Origin: Terebella lapidaria
Lineage: Eukaryota > Annelida > Polychaeta > Terebellida > Terebellidae
Length of the DNA: 64,000 nucleotides
Direction of reading: 5' to 3'
Assembly (NCBI GenBank): GCA_949152475.1
Contig: OX424566.1
Span: forward strand, 13,291,177 to 13,355,176
The translations under genes and the position numbers were made by a program. The number at the start of each line of letters is the position of its first letter. The first letter of the stretch is position 1. Below the pieces are notes generated by a model that did not search any database, was not told where the DNA came from, and saw only the letters and a list, made by a program, of their open reading frames with translations. Positions 24,238 through 35,169 of this stretch are shown here, piece by piece.

Positions 24238-25182
24238 TAGTAGCAAGGTACCATTATATGGTTTTATTCCTGTTCATATGAAGACATTGGTGATAAAAAT
24301 GGACATTGGTGATAAAAAAATGTGTTCGCGTTAATTGGTAACTAATAACAGCGACATCTAATGGAGTATATTGAGCCAGTATTGCAATCGCCTTCTCCAG
24401 CCGATGAAAGAAATAGCTTCGGCAATTTCCGTAATCGTGACGTCAGATGAGGCAGAATGTGCTTTGATGGCTCGCCGAAAACGTAAAATACGTAATTTGG
24501 TGGCCAGCCCAAAGATGGAATGTAAGTATCAATCTATTACCACCAATGCAGCCAAATTTTGATGATTCCAATAACAAACGTAAAATACAACATTTTGCAA
24601 TAGAAACAAAGCCCGACCAAATACTTTATCAAAAGACACACTGGCGTAATCAGGGGCAGACAGTGTGGTAAATGTAGTTGTTTCTACTGTACACCTGATG
24701 GAATTTGTATACAACTGCCCAACAACCTATGAAAATAATTTACAAATTTGAAACAAATGCATGTGATTGAGCAGAAAACACCCAAAAACCAGCAAGTACT
24801 GGACATTTTGCAGTTCAACAAACATCTGTTCTGGGTGAATAAATAGTACTGATTCTAAACATCAAAACAAGAAATGCCGCATTTCTGCCATGTCACCCCT
24901 TCACTTGAATTGTCAAACATACATCAGGGGAATGATTATGCGACATGCAGCTGCTGGCTACATGTACTTACAGGTCTGCCTCAACTGACGTCACAAACCA
25001 CGTGACCCACACTAAAATCAGGATCAAAATCTTCGGCAATTTAAGGAAGGAGTGCCTATTTGGTTCGATATCTTGAAACCCATTGATTGTATTTGTAAAA
25101 TGCGGTTGTATTCATTGGAAACTATTCATAACAGACTAAATGAAAAGCACTTTCATCGGCATGCTACTTGGTCTTGCTACTA
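24238..25182 (+). mobile_element. 0.94 kb element with 10-bp inverted ends (U3)
   Basis: Copy of 14,450-15,386 with the same TAGTAGCAAG / CTTGCTACTA ends and both TGACGTCA sites. It was inherited by segmental duplication. Confidence 0.55.
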
Positions 25183-26124
25183 AATTTTGGAAGCTTTTTC
25201 TAATCGTCTGAATATGTTTTTGTTATGTTACCTCAATCTTTGTGTTCCTGATAATATATCAATATAAAACTAATATATAAAGTTATTATAGTGCACAGAA
25301 TCTTTGCTGAATATTCGGCAACAATGGTCGTGAGCTTTTGTCTAATATATGTGTGAGGGGATGAAACTTGATTCCGATTAATTTTCGTATGCAGAAAACA
25401 CGGTACATAATTTGTTAGAGTCTGATTAAACTTAGTCCCATTCTGCACCGTTCAACTTATTTTCTAATTAGTGCAATTTTATTCACCCTCACATCTCCCT
25501 GGTTCAAACTTTCTTCTCAGTAGTAGTTTGAATGAAACTACCACCAAGTACAAACATCCCTGCTAATTGGTATTGATCGCTGAAAATAATGGATTTGTGA
25601 TGATGACACCAAGGGCATATCCATTTGTGTCATTAAATGATTTGTACAGCTAGCAAGCTGGTTGGCCAGAAGGGTATGAACGTGCACCATTCAAAGAGTA
25701 GTTGTCGTCCCTATGTTTCCATTGGTCGATAATGGAACCGACTATCAATGTTTCTGTTATTACAAAACAAATCTGTAGAACATTGGCATTAGTGAAGTGG
25801 TCATCTGAATACAAGCACTAATTGTCATAATGATGAATGTGTCAAGGAAACATGCATTTTTATGTATAGAGGGACATGAATCAATACCGTGCAGGCTTCC
25901 TGTAGACCTTCAGTTGAAACATGTATTTGGCAACAGGGCTTTCCTCCTGAATATGGCGTTTCAGGACACAGTTATTCCTTCAAGTATCTTTTGTGCTTTT
26001 GTAATACCGAGAGATAGCAACAGTCATGTGTGCCAGCAGGATAACGCACTTAACCTTATCTGATATATTTCTCTCTCTTTTGCATACAATAAAAAACAAG
26101 TGTGCTTCTCCTGCCCTGATATGT

Positions 26125-26856
26125 ACCCTCGCCCCGTAGGGGAGCGAGGGTATTGAGATTGGGTCTGTCCGTTTGTATGTCTGTTTGTTTGTTTGTCTGC
26201 GCGCATATATCAAAGGAGAATGGTCCAATATGAAACTGATAGGGATGAAGCGGTATCTCAGTGGCTCAGTCCTCCTCGAATCTGGTCAAAATCGGACGAA
26301 AACTGTTGCCATAGCAACGGAAAATGTAAAAATCAAAAATTGACCATAATTTCGGTTCTAATCAAGAACATTTTTTCCAACTAATTTTGTATTTTTCTAT
26401 GGCCAATTCCTGATCATCTGATATATGGCCCATGGTCATACAACCAAAACTCTCCATTATCGCCCGATGTCGAAAAATTGGGGGTCACGGTTTCGATTTT
26501 TTTTGGCCAGCGACGTTTTAGTGCAAATGTCTGCGCTCATAACTCAGAGGCAAACGGTCCGATCGATTTGAAATTTATAGGGTAAGAGTGCTATGGTGGT
26601 GACTCAATCCCTTTCAAATATTGCCAAAATCGGGTAAAAACGGTTGCCATGGCAACGGAAAAAAGAGAATCACATAATTAGCTATAACTCCGGTTCTAAT
26701 CAATATTAAATTTTCAACTTATTTTTGTATTTTTCTTTGGCCAATTCCCAATCGTATGGCGTACAACCGATGGTCTTAAGACCAAAACTCTCAATTATCG
26801 CCTAAATTTAGTTACTAAATCTGAAGGACGAGGGTCTGCAATCTCTGATTGTCTCG
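26125..26856 (+). mobile_element. GAGGG-hairpin element (U3)
   Basis: Copy of 16,329-17,060 at the same place in the unit, including the hairpin opening and both half-units. Confidence 0.75.
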
Positions 26857-29800
26857 TTTTTCGTCTTCAAATTAGGGATGGCTGGTACATATTCCAATTA
26901 GGGAGGAGGTATTTTAAACAATGATTTTGTCAATCAGGGATGCTATAGTGTCAATCTAAATTTACTTGTGTATAAAGATTGCACTGACTTTCTTGTTCAA
27001 TCAAAATACGAAAGGAATGATCTCGATAACATATATATTTTTAGTTGGAAGCACATACATGTAGTTACTAGTAAACCATTTTTAGTTCCTGTCCATTTGT
27101 GATACGTGGATAACAAATCCAGTAGACATAAAACAAGAAAGATAAAATAATGCATATAAGCATTGTAGATAAAGATAAAGTAATGCATGTAAGGAAATGT
27201 GTCCCACGTGTCGTCGCACCTGTCATGAAGGCTCTATAAAATGTCTGCTCGAGTAGCAAACACATATGTTCTTCTGGGTAATGAAGGATGTACCATCCTT
27301 GTTCACAAGGCAGCATGTTATAGTAATGCCTCGTTCGCGGACATTGCTCCTATTACCCTCCATGGACACTACTGTTCTACTGATGTTTGCTTGTCATCTT
27401 ATAGTCAGATATGCGAAGCTCTGAACATCATCCCGATATTAAACATGAGAAAATGGCGCTTTTCAAGGATACACGCATCAACGTTTGATGGATTAGTGGT
27501 GACGGATGGGATAGTGCAAGAGGACATCCTTTGTTGCTCGGATTTGTTGGATTTGATTCTTTACACCCCCCCCCCTTTGACGTTTACTAACTCTTATGTA
27601 TTTTATTTGCGAACATTATCATTAACTTGTCGATAATGTAATGCAGGTACGATAATTATTGGCCACTTCAAATCACCAGAGCAAATGCTGCAATTAGTTA
27701 TATTGCTGCAGTTAGTTATTTGCCCAGTTAATTCTTCATTTGGCTGAGGAAAGATTGTTCTATATCATATAAGTAAAATTCTATATCATTATATTTATAT
27801 GTATTTAAATTTGTTGAAAAATAGGAATACATACCATTTTAACAGTCATGGCATCATCATATGATCACAAGCAAAGTTACATGATATACAAGGTAACGTA
27901 AAACAAGTAGAACTACTGCAGGTCAGCTGCGCCTAATATCGATCGTACTAAATCCTCCTTCTACATAGGTATTTTCTCGATTTCCTGTCAAAGTGGATTT
28001 TACCTGGTCAATGCAAGATGGGGTACTTGGGTCAAACAAACACCAGGTTAAACAGAGACGAACAATAATTCAAACCTACTTGAATGTGTTGTAACTCCTA
28101 CAAATCTCAGCAGCTTTCTTAGCAGTGTTTAGTTTATTTTCACTTAGCATATCAGATTTCACCCTCAAAGAGCAATATAAAATAAAGAAAAGAATGTGCT
28201 GTGTGACGGGACAGTGTAGTCAAACTTGACTGTGTTTCTTTTGCTTATCACGTGAGTAAATATGTTGGTGCTGTTCTTCTACACACGTGTTATTTTGTTG
28301 TAGTTTGTGAAATGACCACTCTGGTGTATTTTCAATCTATTCTCACTAATTCACAACAAAAGTATTTTGACAATATGAAACCAACAAAAAAAACGCTTTC
28401 GGCTAAACAACAAAGCCGAACATATATTCACAGCCAGGACCACGCTAGTGTTCTAAACATTGTTTGTTATAAATTTGAAAATTAAACACAATCAAGAAAA
28501 CGAAACAACATCACGGACCAGATGTATGGCAAGTATGCGAATAACTCCTCAAAACCTTCCAGTGTCAGATGTATAATCAACACATCCATAAGGCAAACCG
28601 TGCTCTTTCTTCAGCTAACAGAATAAGCATCAGGATTGCCATATCAAACTTGATATTATTAACATCCTGTTGTAGTCCCAAGAACCCTCCCTACCCCTGC
28701 ATGATGCCTTGTATTCCTATTAATGCCAATATGCATACCCATGCTGTTTGTATATGGGTTTCTGCTTTATTACCTCTGTGATGAGGCTTCGAGACCCACC
28801 CTGAAGTTCAAACGGAGGTAGTAACGATGACACGAACGCTATGTACAATAAATGGTGTTTCAACACAGGATGTATGGTATAGAGATAGCCGTGTTAGCCA
28901 GTAAAATATATATCCAAGTGTTGTTCAAAAAGAACAGTAACCCTTGTAACTAACTGTGGTTCAATGTTCACAAGCTTTCGTTCTAGTCGATACAACTTCA
29001 ACAGGTGAAAATGACACAGGATGTGTTAGTCCAAAGTGTTCTGAATAAAACATGATATTATCCAATGTTCAATGTTATCAATGAACAGCAATCAATCATT
29101 CCGTGGAAGATAGCCCATTGACGGAGACACGCATTGCCCGTAATATCATAATTGGCTCTTATCCAAAAGTCGCATTAATCATTGTTATGTGACAGATGAA
29201 AGCAGGGCATTTGTTATGAAAAGAAAACACAAAATTGAAACGAAAAATTGAACTGAGCAGCAGCACATACAATACATATTTATTTCCTTTCTGTGTACAT
29301 AGTAAAATTAATGTACAATCGCACCGAGAAAATTAAAACGTTCCATAGCTTTTAATATGTAGAAAATGTTGGTTTTACACAAGTTTATGAAGAAAAAATA
29401 TGACACATTTTCACAATCAGTTACTTTTGATGTGACTCTCGGTATTATGTTAGGTTCAATAATGGGTAAGTTTGATCGTCAACCATACCGCGGTTCTTGA
29501 AATAACAATGCGCATGTCCGGTCAGACAGAGTGATAGCAAGGATCGTCTATTATAGAGGATCCTTGGTGATAGTACACCCAACCAAAAACCTCAAACTTC
29601 TTGGTGGTATGACTCAGGAATGGGGATGATTACACCATAGGTTGGTACCAGGATAGATTCATGGTCTGGTAGGGACGCCCCCATGCCAGGTCCATGAACG
29701 GTATGATAGGAAGCGTGTGGTATAGCCCTGTCATGCAGTCCCAATCCGGAATGGAACTCCATAGTTGTATATATATCACACCCCATAATTAAGTTGCACT

Positions 29801-30194
29801 GCATATACAAAAAGTGGGTTCGCAAAACAAAAATATATTAAAAAAAAAACCTCAAACCACAGAAGATTTTATTGGGCAAAATTTCACGTGCACTCACAAT
29901 GTCGACTGTCAATCTTGGAGACAGAACAATGCCATCCTTTCACGACCAGAGCGAGTTCAGGCTATTTTGTTCCAACTATGGTAACGTTGATTGCTGTTCA
30001 AGACCAGGGCCATCCTTCCTGACTTTCAAGCTATTGTAAACCCAAGCATTAACATACGACTAGAATGCTGGTATAGGTAGCACTTATTTACTCAATCCAT
30101 ATCTGCTCTGTCCACTTTTTCTTCACTAAATCACGCTTTTCAATGCCAAATATAAAGTCTCTCTAAAGTACAAACATGGTGACAAAAAAGCGCA

Positions 30195-30375
30195 CATTTT
30201 TACACGGACTGTCCACTTTTGCTTCACTGAAATAAGCTTTCCAATGCCGAAAGTGCAAACGGGGTGACAAAAAGTGCACATTTTTACACGGACTGTCCAC
30301 TTTTGCTTCACTGAAATAAGCTTTCCAATGCCGAAAGTGCAAACGGGGTGACAAAAAGTGCACATTTTGATATAA
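30195..30375 (+). repeat. 84-bp short tandem repeat in U4
   Basis: 'gtccacttttgcttcactga' starts at 30,211 and 30,295, and a third partial copy precedes it at about 30,113 in diverged form. The period is 84 bp. The corresponding part of U2/U3 (about 20,275) has a single copy. Long open frames on the minus strand here are a by-product of the repeat. Confidence 0.85.
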
Positions 30376-31086
30376 ACTGGACAAACAGGCGTCATCAATA
30401 TTGCTCTGGATATTTCCCTACTTGGGCAGACTTATTTTCTGAGAAGATGTTGAATGACAAATCATCGTAGACAAACCTACACATAGCCATAATGCTGTAC
30501 AATGTTTCTGAAGTCCTGGGTGCTTCTTGGTCCTTCCAATCCAAAACACTTGTTCCCATCAATCACATATAATGGGTTCCATCCACACCCCAGACTGAGG
30601 ATCCTTTTCTCCCATGCGTTTGTCCCAATTAAGCCACGGCACCAGCCGCGAAGATGTCAAGCCTTTCCTGAAGATATGATCTATGAGTATGGTTCTCACT
30701 GTATAGTGTTCGTTCTGTGGCATCACATTTATCATGAAATTCAATGATCATTTCAGGGTTTATTTCTATCACAAAAATACTAATTTGTGGTAGGTTCAAT
30801 CAAACCATAAATAATATAGTGCAACTTGAATTAAATCTCGAGGTACCTATCAATCACACATCCCTCATTTACATGTTGTCATATTCATATATCATCTTGT
30901 TGTCGGAGCTGTTTTTAATACTGTTTAAAAAATACTTAGCATTGCAGTGTTTCACCTGTAGGGTTTCAAACCCGCTATCAATCATACACAACACAAGTGG
31001 ACGTTACACCAGCACATACTACTTATGATATCAATGCTAAATGAAATTTGATGATATACATTTGTGATATATTGAACAATGATCCC

Positions 31087-31675
31087 TAAACCCAGGTGTC
31101 CCACTCTCTCGAACGCCGGAGGCGTGAGTGGGACACAGGTTCAAGGGTGCACAGGTCTCGTACTGGTTTACACTTCGAGCGTGACAAGCCTCGGATTGCA
31201 TGACCAGACATCTACCTGGCACCAGATTGTCCTACGATCTCTTCTGCATCAAATTATGTAGTAGAATTCCTTGGTCACACCCAGTGGGATTCGATCTGAG
31301 CATCATATCAAATTGACATGATAATCCACAACTTCTGATTTCGCCATTCCTGGGCGATAAATGAGCTGTTGCACATGGCTCGGTAGCTGATTGAGTGTCT
31401 GCGCATGTGCGGCCACACTACCGAGCCGTGTGCAAACAAGCAATCCGCTCATCTATCGCCCAGGAATGGCGAAATCAGAAGTTGTGGATTATCATGTCAA
31501 TTTGATATGATGCTCAGATCGAATCCCAGGACAATCTGGTGCCAGGTAGATGTCTGGTCATGCAATCTGAGGCTTGGTCACGCTCGAAGTGTAAACCAGT
31601 ACGAGACCTGTGCACGCTTGAACCTGTGTCCCACTCACGCCTCCGGCGTTCGAGAGAGTGGGACACCTGGGTTTA
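31087..31675. mobile_element. 589-bp foldback element with 9-bp target duplication
   Basis: The two arms are near-perfect reverse complements running to a centre near 31,400. The end is TAAACCCAGGTGTCCCACTC. AATGATCCC is present at both edges (31,078-31,086 and 31,676-31,684) and once at the empty sites in U2 and U3 ('aatgatccctatcattcgg'). The left arm has about 50 bases near 31,235-31,285 not matched in the right arm; otherwise only scattered differences exist, so the insertion is young. Nine-base duplications and long inverted arms are typical of Mutator-like elements (family knowledge). No transposase is present, so it would be a non-autonomous member; other foldback classes remain possible. 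Confidence 0.88.
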
Positions 31676-31756
31676 AATGATCCCAATCATTCGGTGTTTC
31701 ATCGCTCCCTGTGGTGGTGACAGATCAGCATGGTTACGTGAACGAACCAGAGACGT

Positions 31757-31859
31757 CTCTATAAGATGTGAGACCCTTCCATATCCAATATCCTTCCGAA
31801 ATCAATTTCCAACATCAACATTAAGGAAGGATAGCTTCCAGGCAGTTTATCTATAAAAC
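31757..31859 (+). promoter_or_regulatory. Candidate TATA promoter and exon 1 of the secreted-protein gene
   Basis: TCTATAAGA at 31,757-31,765 and a donor AAAAC/GTAAGT at 31,860-31,865. The next good acceptor on the strand that leads to an ATG in a gene is at 32,660, which would make an intron of about 800 bases and place the start codon eight bases into exon 2. The block is homologous to the TATA/exon-1 blocks of U1-U3. The link to the gene is an inference. Confidence 0.4.
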
Positions 31860-33670
31860 GTAAGTAATGTTCTTTTGATCCCTTCCCTCCCCCAACCCCC
31901 TTGGTCATTGGGAGGAGCTCTCAAGAAACAAACTCGCAATAAAACACAATGAATGAGCAAATACTGAGCGACCCTTTCATCAGGGCGGAAAAAACTGTGG
32001 TCTTTTGTGCAGAGTGCAACCGAATTCATATATTGCAAATTACATACTGAGAAGCTCACGGGTGATGAGCGGTATTCGCATAAGAAAGTGATTATGGTTG
32101 ATAGACAGAGAGAGAGAACAGTCTAGTTCCGGTGGGTGCAATCATGAGTTCCTTTTTTCCAAATCCTTAACGGCCGAAACTTCTATGTTTTGTTTGTGCA
32201 TATTCATCATGCACATATTTTTTGGTGTTTCATCTGACAACCATATCAATGACCGTGGGTTTCGTGTTCCTCAAGCGTTTTCTTTTTTATCTAATTCGTC
32301 CCCCGTGGCCGCACAAGTATTTTTTATTCTGTTGATGGTCGTTTCATTAATTGCAATATCTCTTTAATGAACAACACCAATGAATAACATCCGTGAACAA
32401 CACAATCATATGAGCATTTTGGCTGAGAGGCATTGTAGGTTTCTTTGCTAAAACCTGGAATGTGTAAGAATAAATGCTGACACTATCGAAAAGTATGCGT
32501 TGATGTACGTTTCGGTACCATTTTTGGTTGTATTGTTGCTTCGGTGAACTCAGTGTTGCCATCCCCTTACACATCATCGCGGGATGCTATTGCTTCAGTC
32601 GCTATGACCATGTAACCACATCTGAAGACTTCTAGTGTTACAGATTTCTGGTTATCCTCAGGTGCAAGATGCTGAGCCTCTTGATTCCGATGTTACTAAT
32701 GTGCGGCATCAAGGCGTCGGAGCCGGACTCGACCGTTCCTGTGTCAGTGGACTTGATAGCAGGTATTGTAGAAAAAATCATATACTGACTGCTATGTTCT
32801 TGTTCGTACAACAGCTGAATCCCATAGTTTTCTGAAGTTCATTCTTCAGCTGTTTGTTTTCTAAATTTTCTAGTAATATGGTCTTTCACAATTTTAACAA
32901 TGAAGTTATAATGAAGTTATTGTTATTGTGTCATAATTGATGAGTTGAATGTATGAGTTGATACATATTAATGATATTTTTACTGGATGTTCTGTTCGCT
33001 AAAACTTATCACTTCACATTTTATTTACCAAGGGCAACACATTGATGTTGGCTCTGTGGACATAGCTGTTGGTGCGGACGAATTATGCATAACGTACAAC
33101 ACTGTGGACTGTTGGTACATGCGTGAAGTCCACCTCTGGGTTGGCTCCGACCCATTGAAGGCCCCACAGACTAAAAAGGGTAACCCAAAGATCGAACACT
33201 TCCCATATTCCTCGGAATTCACATCTCGCTACCCCACCACATACACGGAATGTATACCGTGGGGACTTATACTCCCGGGTGACCCCTGCGATCAGACAGT
33301 ATACATTGCAGCACATGCTGCGGTTGAAAAGGTGAGTTGTATTAACCTGGTGTCGCCAGGTCTATTGTTGTGTGAACGAATAAACCCAATATCGTTCACT
33401 TTTACCCAACTTGGACTTGACAGAAAATGTACAAATCATGTATAGCCTTCATCACTTCACCGATATTCCATGCAGGTGCATGACGATGATAGCATCCAGG
33501 AAGAGACAGCCTGGGGCGATGGAGAAGGCTTTGGAGGGCGTTCTTGGGCCATGAGATTCTCCGTGTTGATTACTTGTCCCGAGTAGCGGATCTAACATCA
33601 GACATCCCCTTTCGTGGATGCTGACGAAAGTAAAAATAAATGCCGAAATAAATTGAGGTTTACTTCACTC
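31757..33670 (+). CDS. Secreted 167-residue protein gene (4-exon model)
   Basis: Coding exons are 32,661-32,762 (ATG at 32,669), 33,033-33,331 and 33,476-33,586 (stop TAG). Splice sites are CTCAG/GTGCAAG before the ATG, GCAG/GTATTG, ACCAAG/GGCAAC, AAAAG/GTGAGT and ATGCAG/GTGCAT; the phases agree across both introns. The protein starts MLSLLIPMLLMCGIKAS, a signal peptide, so it should enter the secretory pathway. The mature part has five Cys (50, 58, 105, 117, 165). Its core reads YMREVHLWVGSD, QTKKGNP, FPYSSEF, VYIAAHAAVEK and EETAWGDGEGF...SWAMRFSV. I recall the pattern (x)ExHLxVG...KKGNP...IAAHAVV...ETAWGxG...WAxYF from secreted or surface proteins of bacteria, archaea and some invertebrates; function unknown to me. 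Possible poly(A) signals AATAAA lie at 33,635 and 33,647. A non-coding first exon in U4 (TATA at 31,757-31,765, donor at 31,860) is inferred. Confidence 0.8.
33635..33652 (+). terminator. Polyadenylation signals of the secreted-protein gene
   Basis: AATAAA at 33,635-33,640 and again at 33,647-33,652, 50-65 bases after the stop codon. Confidence 0.6.
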
Positions 33671-34100
33671 ATGAATAGCTGCTTTGTCACTGTATTATCT
33701 GAAGTTTTGGTTCAAGGAACACTTGACCTGACTGAACAGATAGGCATTTCATATTTATCTTGATATCATGATTTCTCTGGACGTTAGAGCACATCCAACA
33801 GAGCATTATATGTGTAATTGGACTGCGTAATCTGGCATTTATTCAATACGCAAACAAGATGTCTGCCGTCATCAACAGAATGAATACGTTAAATTTTAAC
33901 TATATAACAATAATATTAGCATATTTCCGTGATATATACCCTATAAATAACTTCACCATGACTCCAATATATTATACTCAAAAACATAAACATACCAACC
34001 AGTAAGCATCAGCGGTAGGGTTACCCTCTGATCAGACTAAAAATGTGGAAAACACCACCCACAAATGTGAAAAGAACCACAAGGCATGTGACAAAATAAT
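33671..34100. other. Intergenic spacer
   Basis: No exon, repeat copy or element recognised between the poly(A) signals and the retroelement-associated repeat. Confidence 0.4.
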
Positions 34101-34104
34101 CCAA

Positions 34105-34285
34105 CCACACATTCGAAATAAACGTGGAATAAAGTCCGGGGACAGAAAGTCATATCAGGCATACGAAGTGAGAGAAAACAAAAATGACAGGGAAACTCAT
34201 AAACCCCCAAAAATGGCCATTAGGAGGTGAAATCAGGTGTTCCGGAAAGAGTGAGCATTTCCTGCCCCACTAGTGGCACCCGAAA
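34105..34285 (+). repeat. Retroelement-associated dispersed repeat, copy 1
   Basis: Shares 'ggggacagaaagtcatatca', 'aaaatgacagggaaactcat', 'aggaggtgaaatcaggtg' and 'ccccactagtggcacccg' with 42,540-42,690, and in inverted form with about 40,204-40,290. In the second place it directly adjoins a reverse-transcriptase fossil, so it is probably an end or untranslated part of that element. Confidence 0.7.
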
Positions 34286-34395
34286 AAAACTGAATTTAGT
34301 CTCAAAAATTTAGTCTTTAAAAATTTAAAAATTTAGTCTTTAAAAATTTAAAAATTTAGTCTTTAAAAATTTAAAAATTTAGTCTTTAAAAACTG
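34286..34395 (+). repeat. 23-bp AT-rich tandem repeat
   Basis: TTTAGTC blocks recur at 34,311, 34,334, 34,357 and 34,380 (exact 23-bp spacing), with a diverged one at 34,297. It sits immediately after the retroelement repeat. Confidence 0.85.
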
Positions 34396-34809
34396 AATTT
34401 GAAGCGGTTTTTTGTCAAATCCCATCCTGAGGTACATCTTGCCTGATCTTGATGTGGGTGATGGCGAGGCCGGAGATACGGCGGTCGGACCGGGCCATTT
34501 CCGATACAAGTAATACCATTTGGTAATAAAACATGACCTAAAAAAAGTGTCTTTTTGTTTCTCAGTTTCCGAATGAAAAATGCACATGCCACAATCGGGA
34601 TTATTTGAAATTAACCAATCTATTGGTCGTTGGTACATATTTTCTCTGCTCAAACCTCGACGTGGTTCAGAATTCCCATACAAGTCAATTGATGCAAAGT
34701 TGTTGTGTTGGAATAGTGCGGTAGCAAAGTTATGACAAATAATGTCTTGTGGTAACAACTCAGTAACACCCCCAACCTGTAGTCCGGTACACATGTACTT
34801 GCCATTCAC
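34363..34809 (-). CDS. Unrecognised open frame on the minus strand
   Basis: A frame of 148 codons. Residues about 1-90 look protein-like: MNGKYMCTGLQVGG, then LLPQDIICHNFATALF, then SIDLYGNSEPRRGLSREN and QRPIDWLISNNP. The last third runs into a poly-T stretch and the AT repeat and is unlikely to be real. I do not recognise the family. It lies beside the retroelement-associated repeat, so it could belong to a mobile element instead of a host gene. There is no clear start context or splice structure. It could be one exon or a decayed coding remnant. Confidence 0.3.
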   Translation of the reverse strand: MNGKYMCTGLQVGGVTELLPQDIICHNFATALFQHNNFASIDLYGNSEPRRGLSRENMYQRPIDWLISNNPDCGMCIFHSETEKQKDTFFRSCFITKWYYLYRKWPGPTAVSPASPSPTSRSGKMYLRMGFDKKPLQIQFLKTKFLNF

Positions 34810-35154
34810 GTATTTAACGAAGTCTGCTTTCGATTCAAAATCAAATTGTTATGATTGGTTGGTCAGTTTAATAGTAATTCCTGTACGTGTGTAGTAAAAA
34901 GCTGAGTACAAATCAGCACACTCTCTGCGCATGATGACTGCGCAGACATACAGGATTTTTTATTATGAAAATTTGTCATGTAACTGCTGTCTCTCGTGGG
35001 TAATCGAAAGGTTGTTTTAGTGCTACTACATCGCTGTTTACAATTTACTAAGATCAAGTCATGCGTCATCTGCACTCATTACATGGGGACTTAATCCGTG
35101 ACTCGAAGTCATCAAAGAAGCTAGGGTAGCATTACCCAGAAGAATTAGCACCTC

Positions 35155-35169
35155 CACGTGGTATAAATA
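35155..35169 (+). promoter_or_regulatory. E-box next to a TATA box
   Basis: CACGTG (35,155-35,160) is directly followed by GTATAAATA, giving TATAAATA at 35,162-35,169. It is a textbook-like core promoter by sequence, but no first exon is obvious downstream and the counterpart in the next S unit (about 38,220) has lost the TATA. Confidence 0.25.

Larger units (their letters stand above)
20673..30690 (+). repeat. First tandem array, unit U3 with start of U4
   Basis: This is a near-copy of 10,632-20,672. It repeats the LINE (21,213-22,546), the exon-like blocks, the 0.94 kb element and the GAGGG element in the same order. From 29,040 it enters another round of the unit (U4), which is less similar to the corresponding part of U2 and carries an 84-bp tandem repeat. 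The high identity suggests recent duplication or gene-conversion-like homogenisation of U2 and U3. A collapse or false duplication in the assembly is also possible, although the A-tail difference (below) shows two distinct sequences. Confidence 0.9.
30690..31960 (+). repeat. First tandem array, truncated unit U4
   Basis: Continues the unit (counterpart of about 13,250-13,975) with more divergence. It includes the block before the foldback element, the TATA/exon-1 block and the stretch after the donor, where the C-tract is interrupted (CCCTCCCCCAACCCCC). Similarity to U1-U3 fades near 31,960, and the exon-like block of U1-U3 is not found downstream. Confidence 0.75.

Noticed and set aside
32098-32367. 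89-codon frame with hydrophobic segments inside the inferred intron 1
   Set aside because: It has no splice or start support and the sequence is unremarkable AT-rich DNA.
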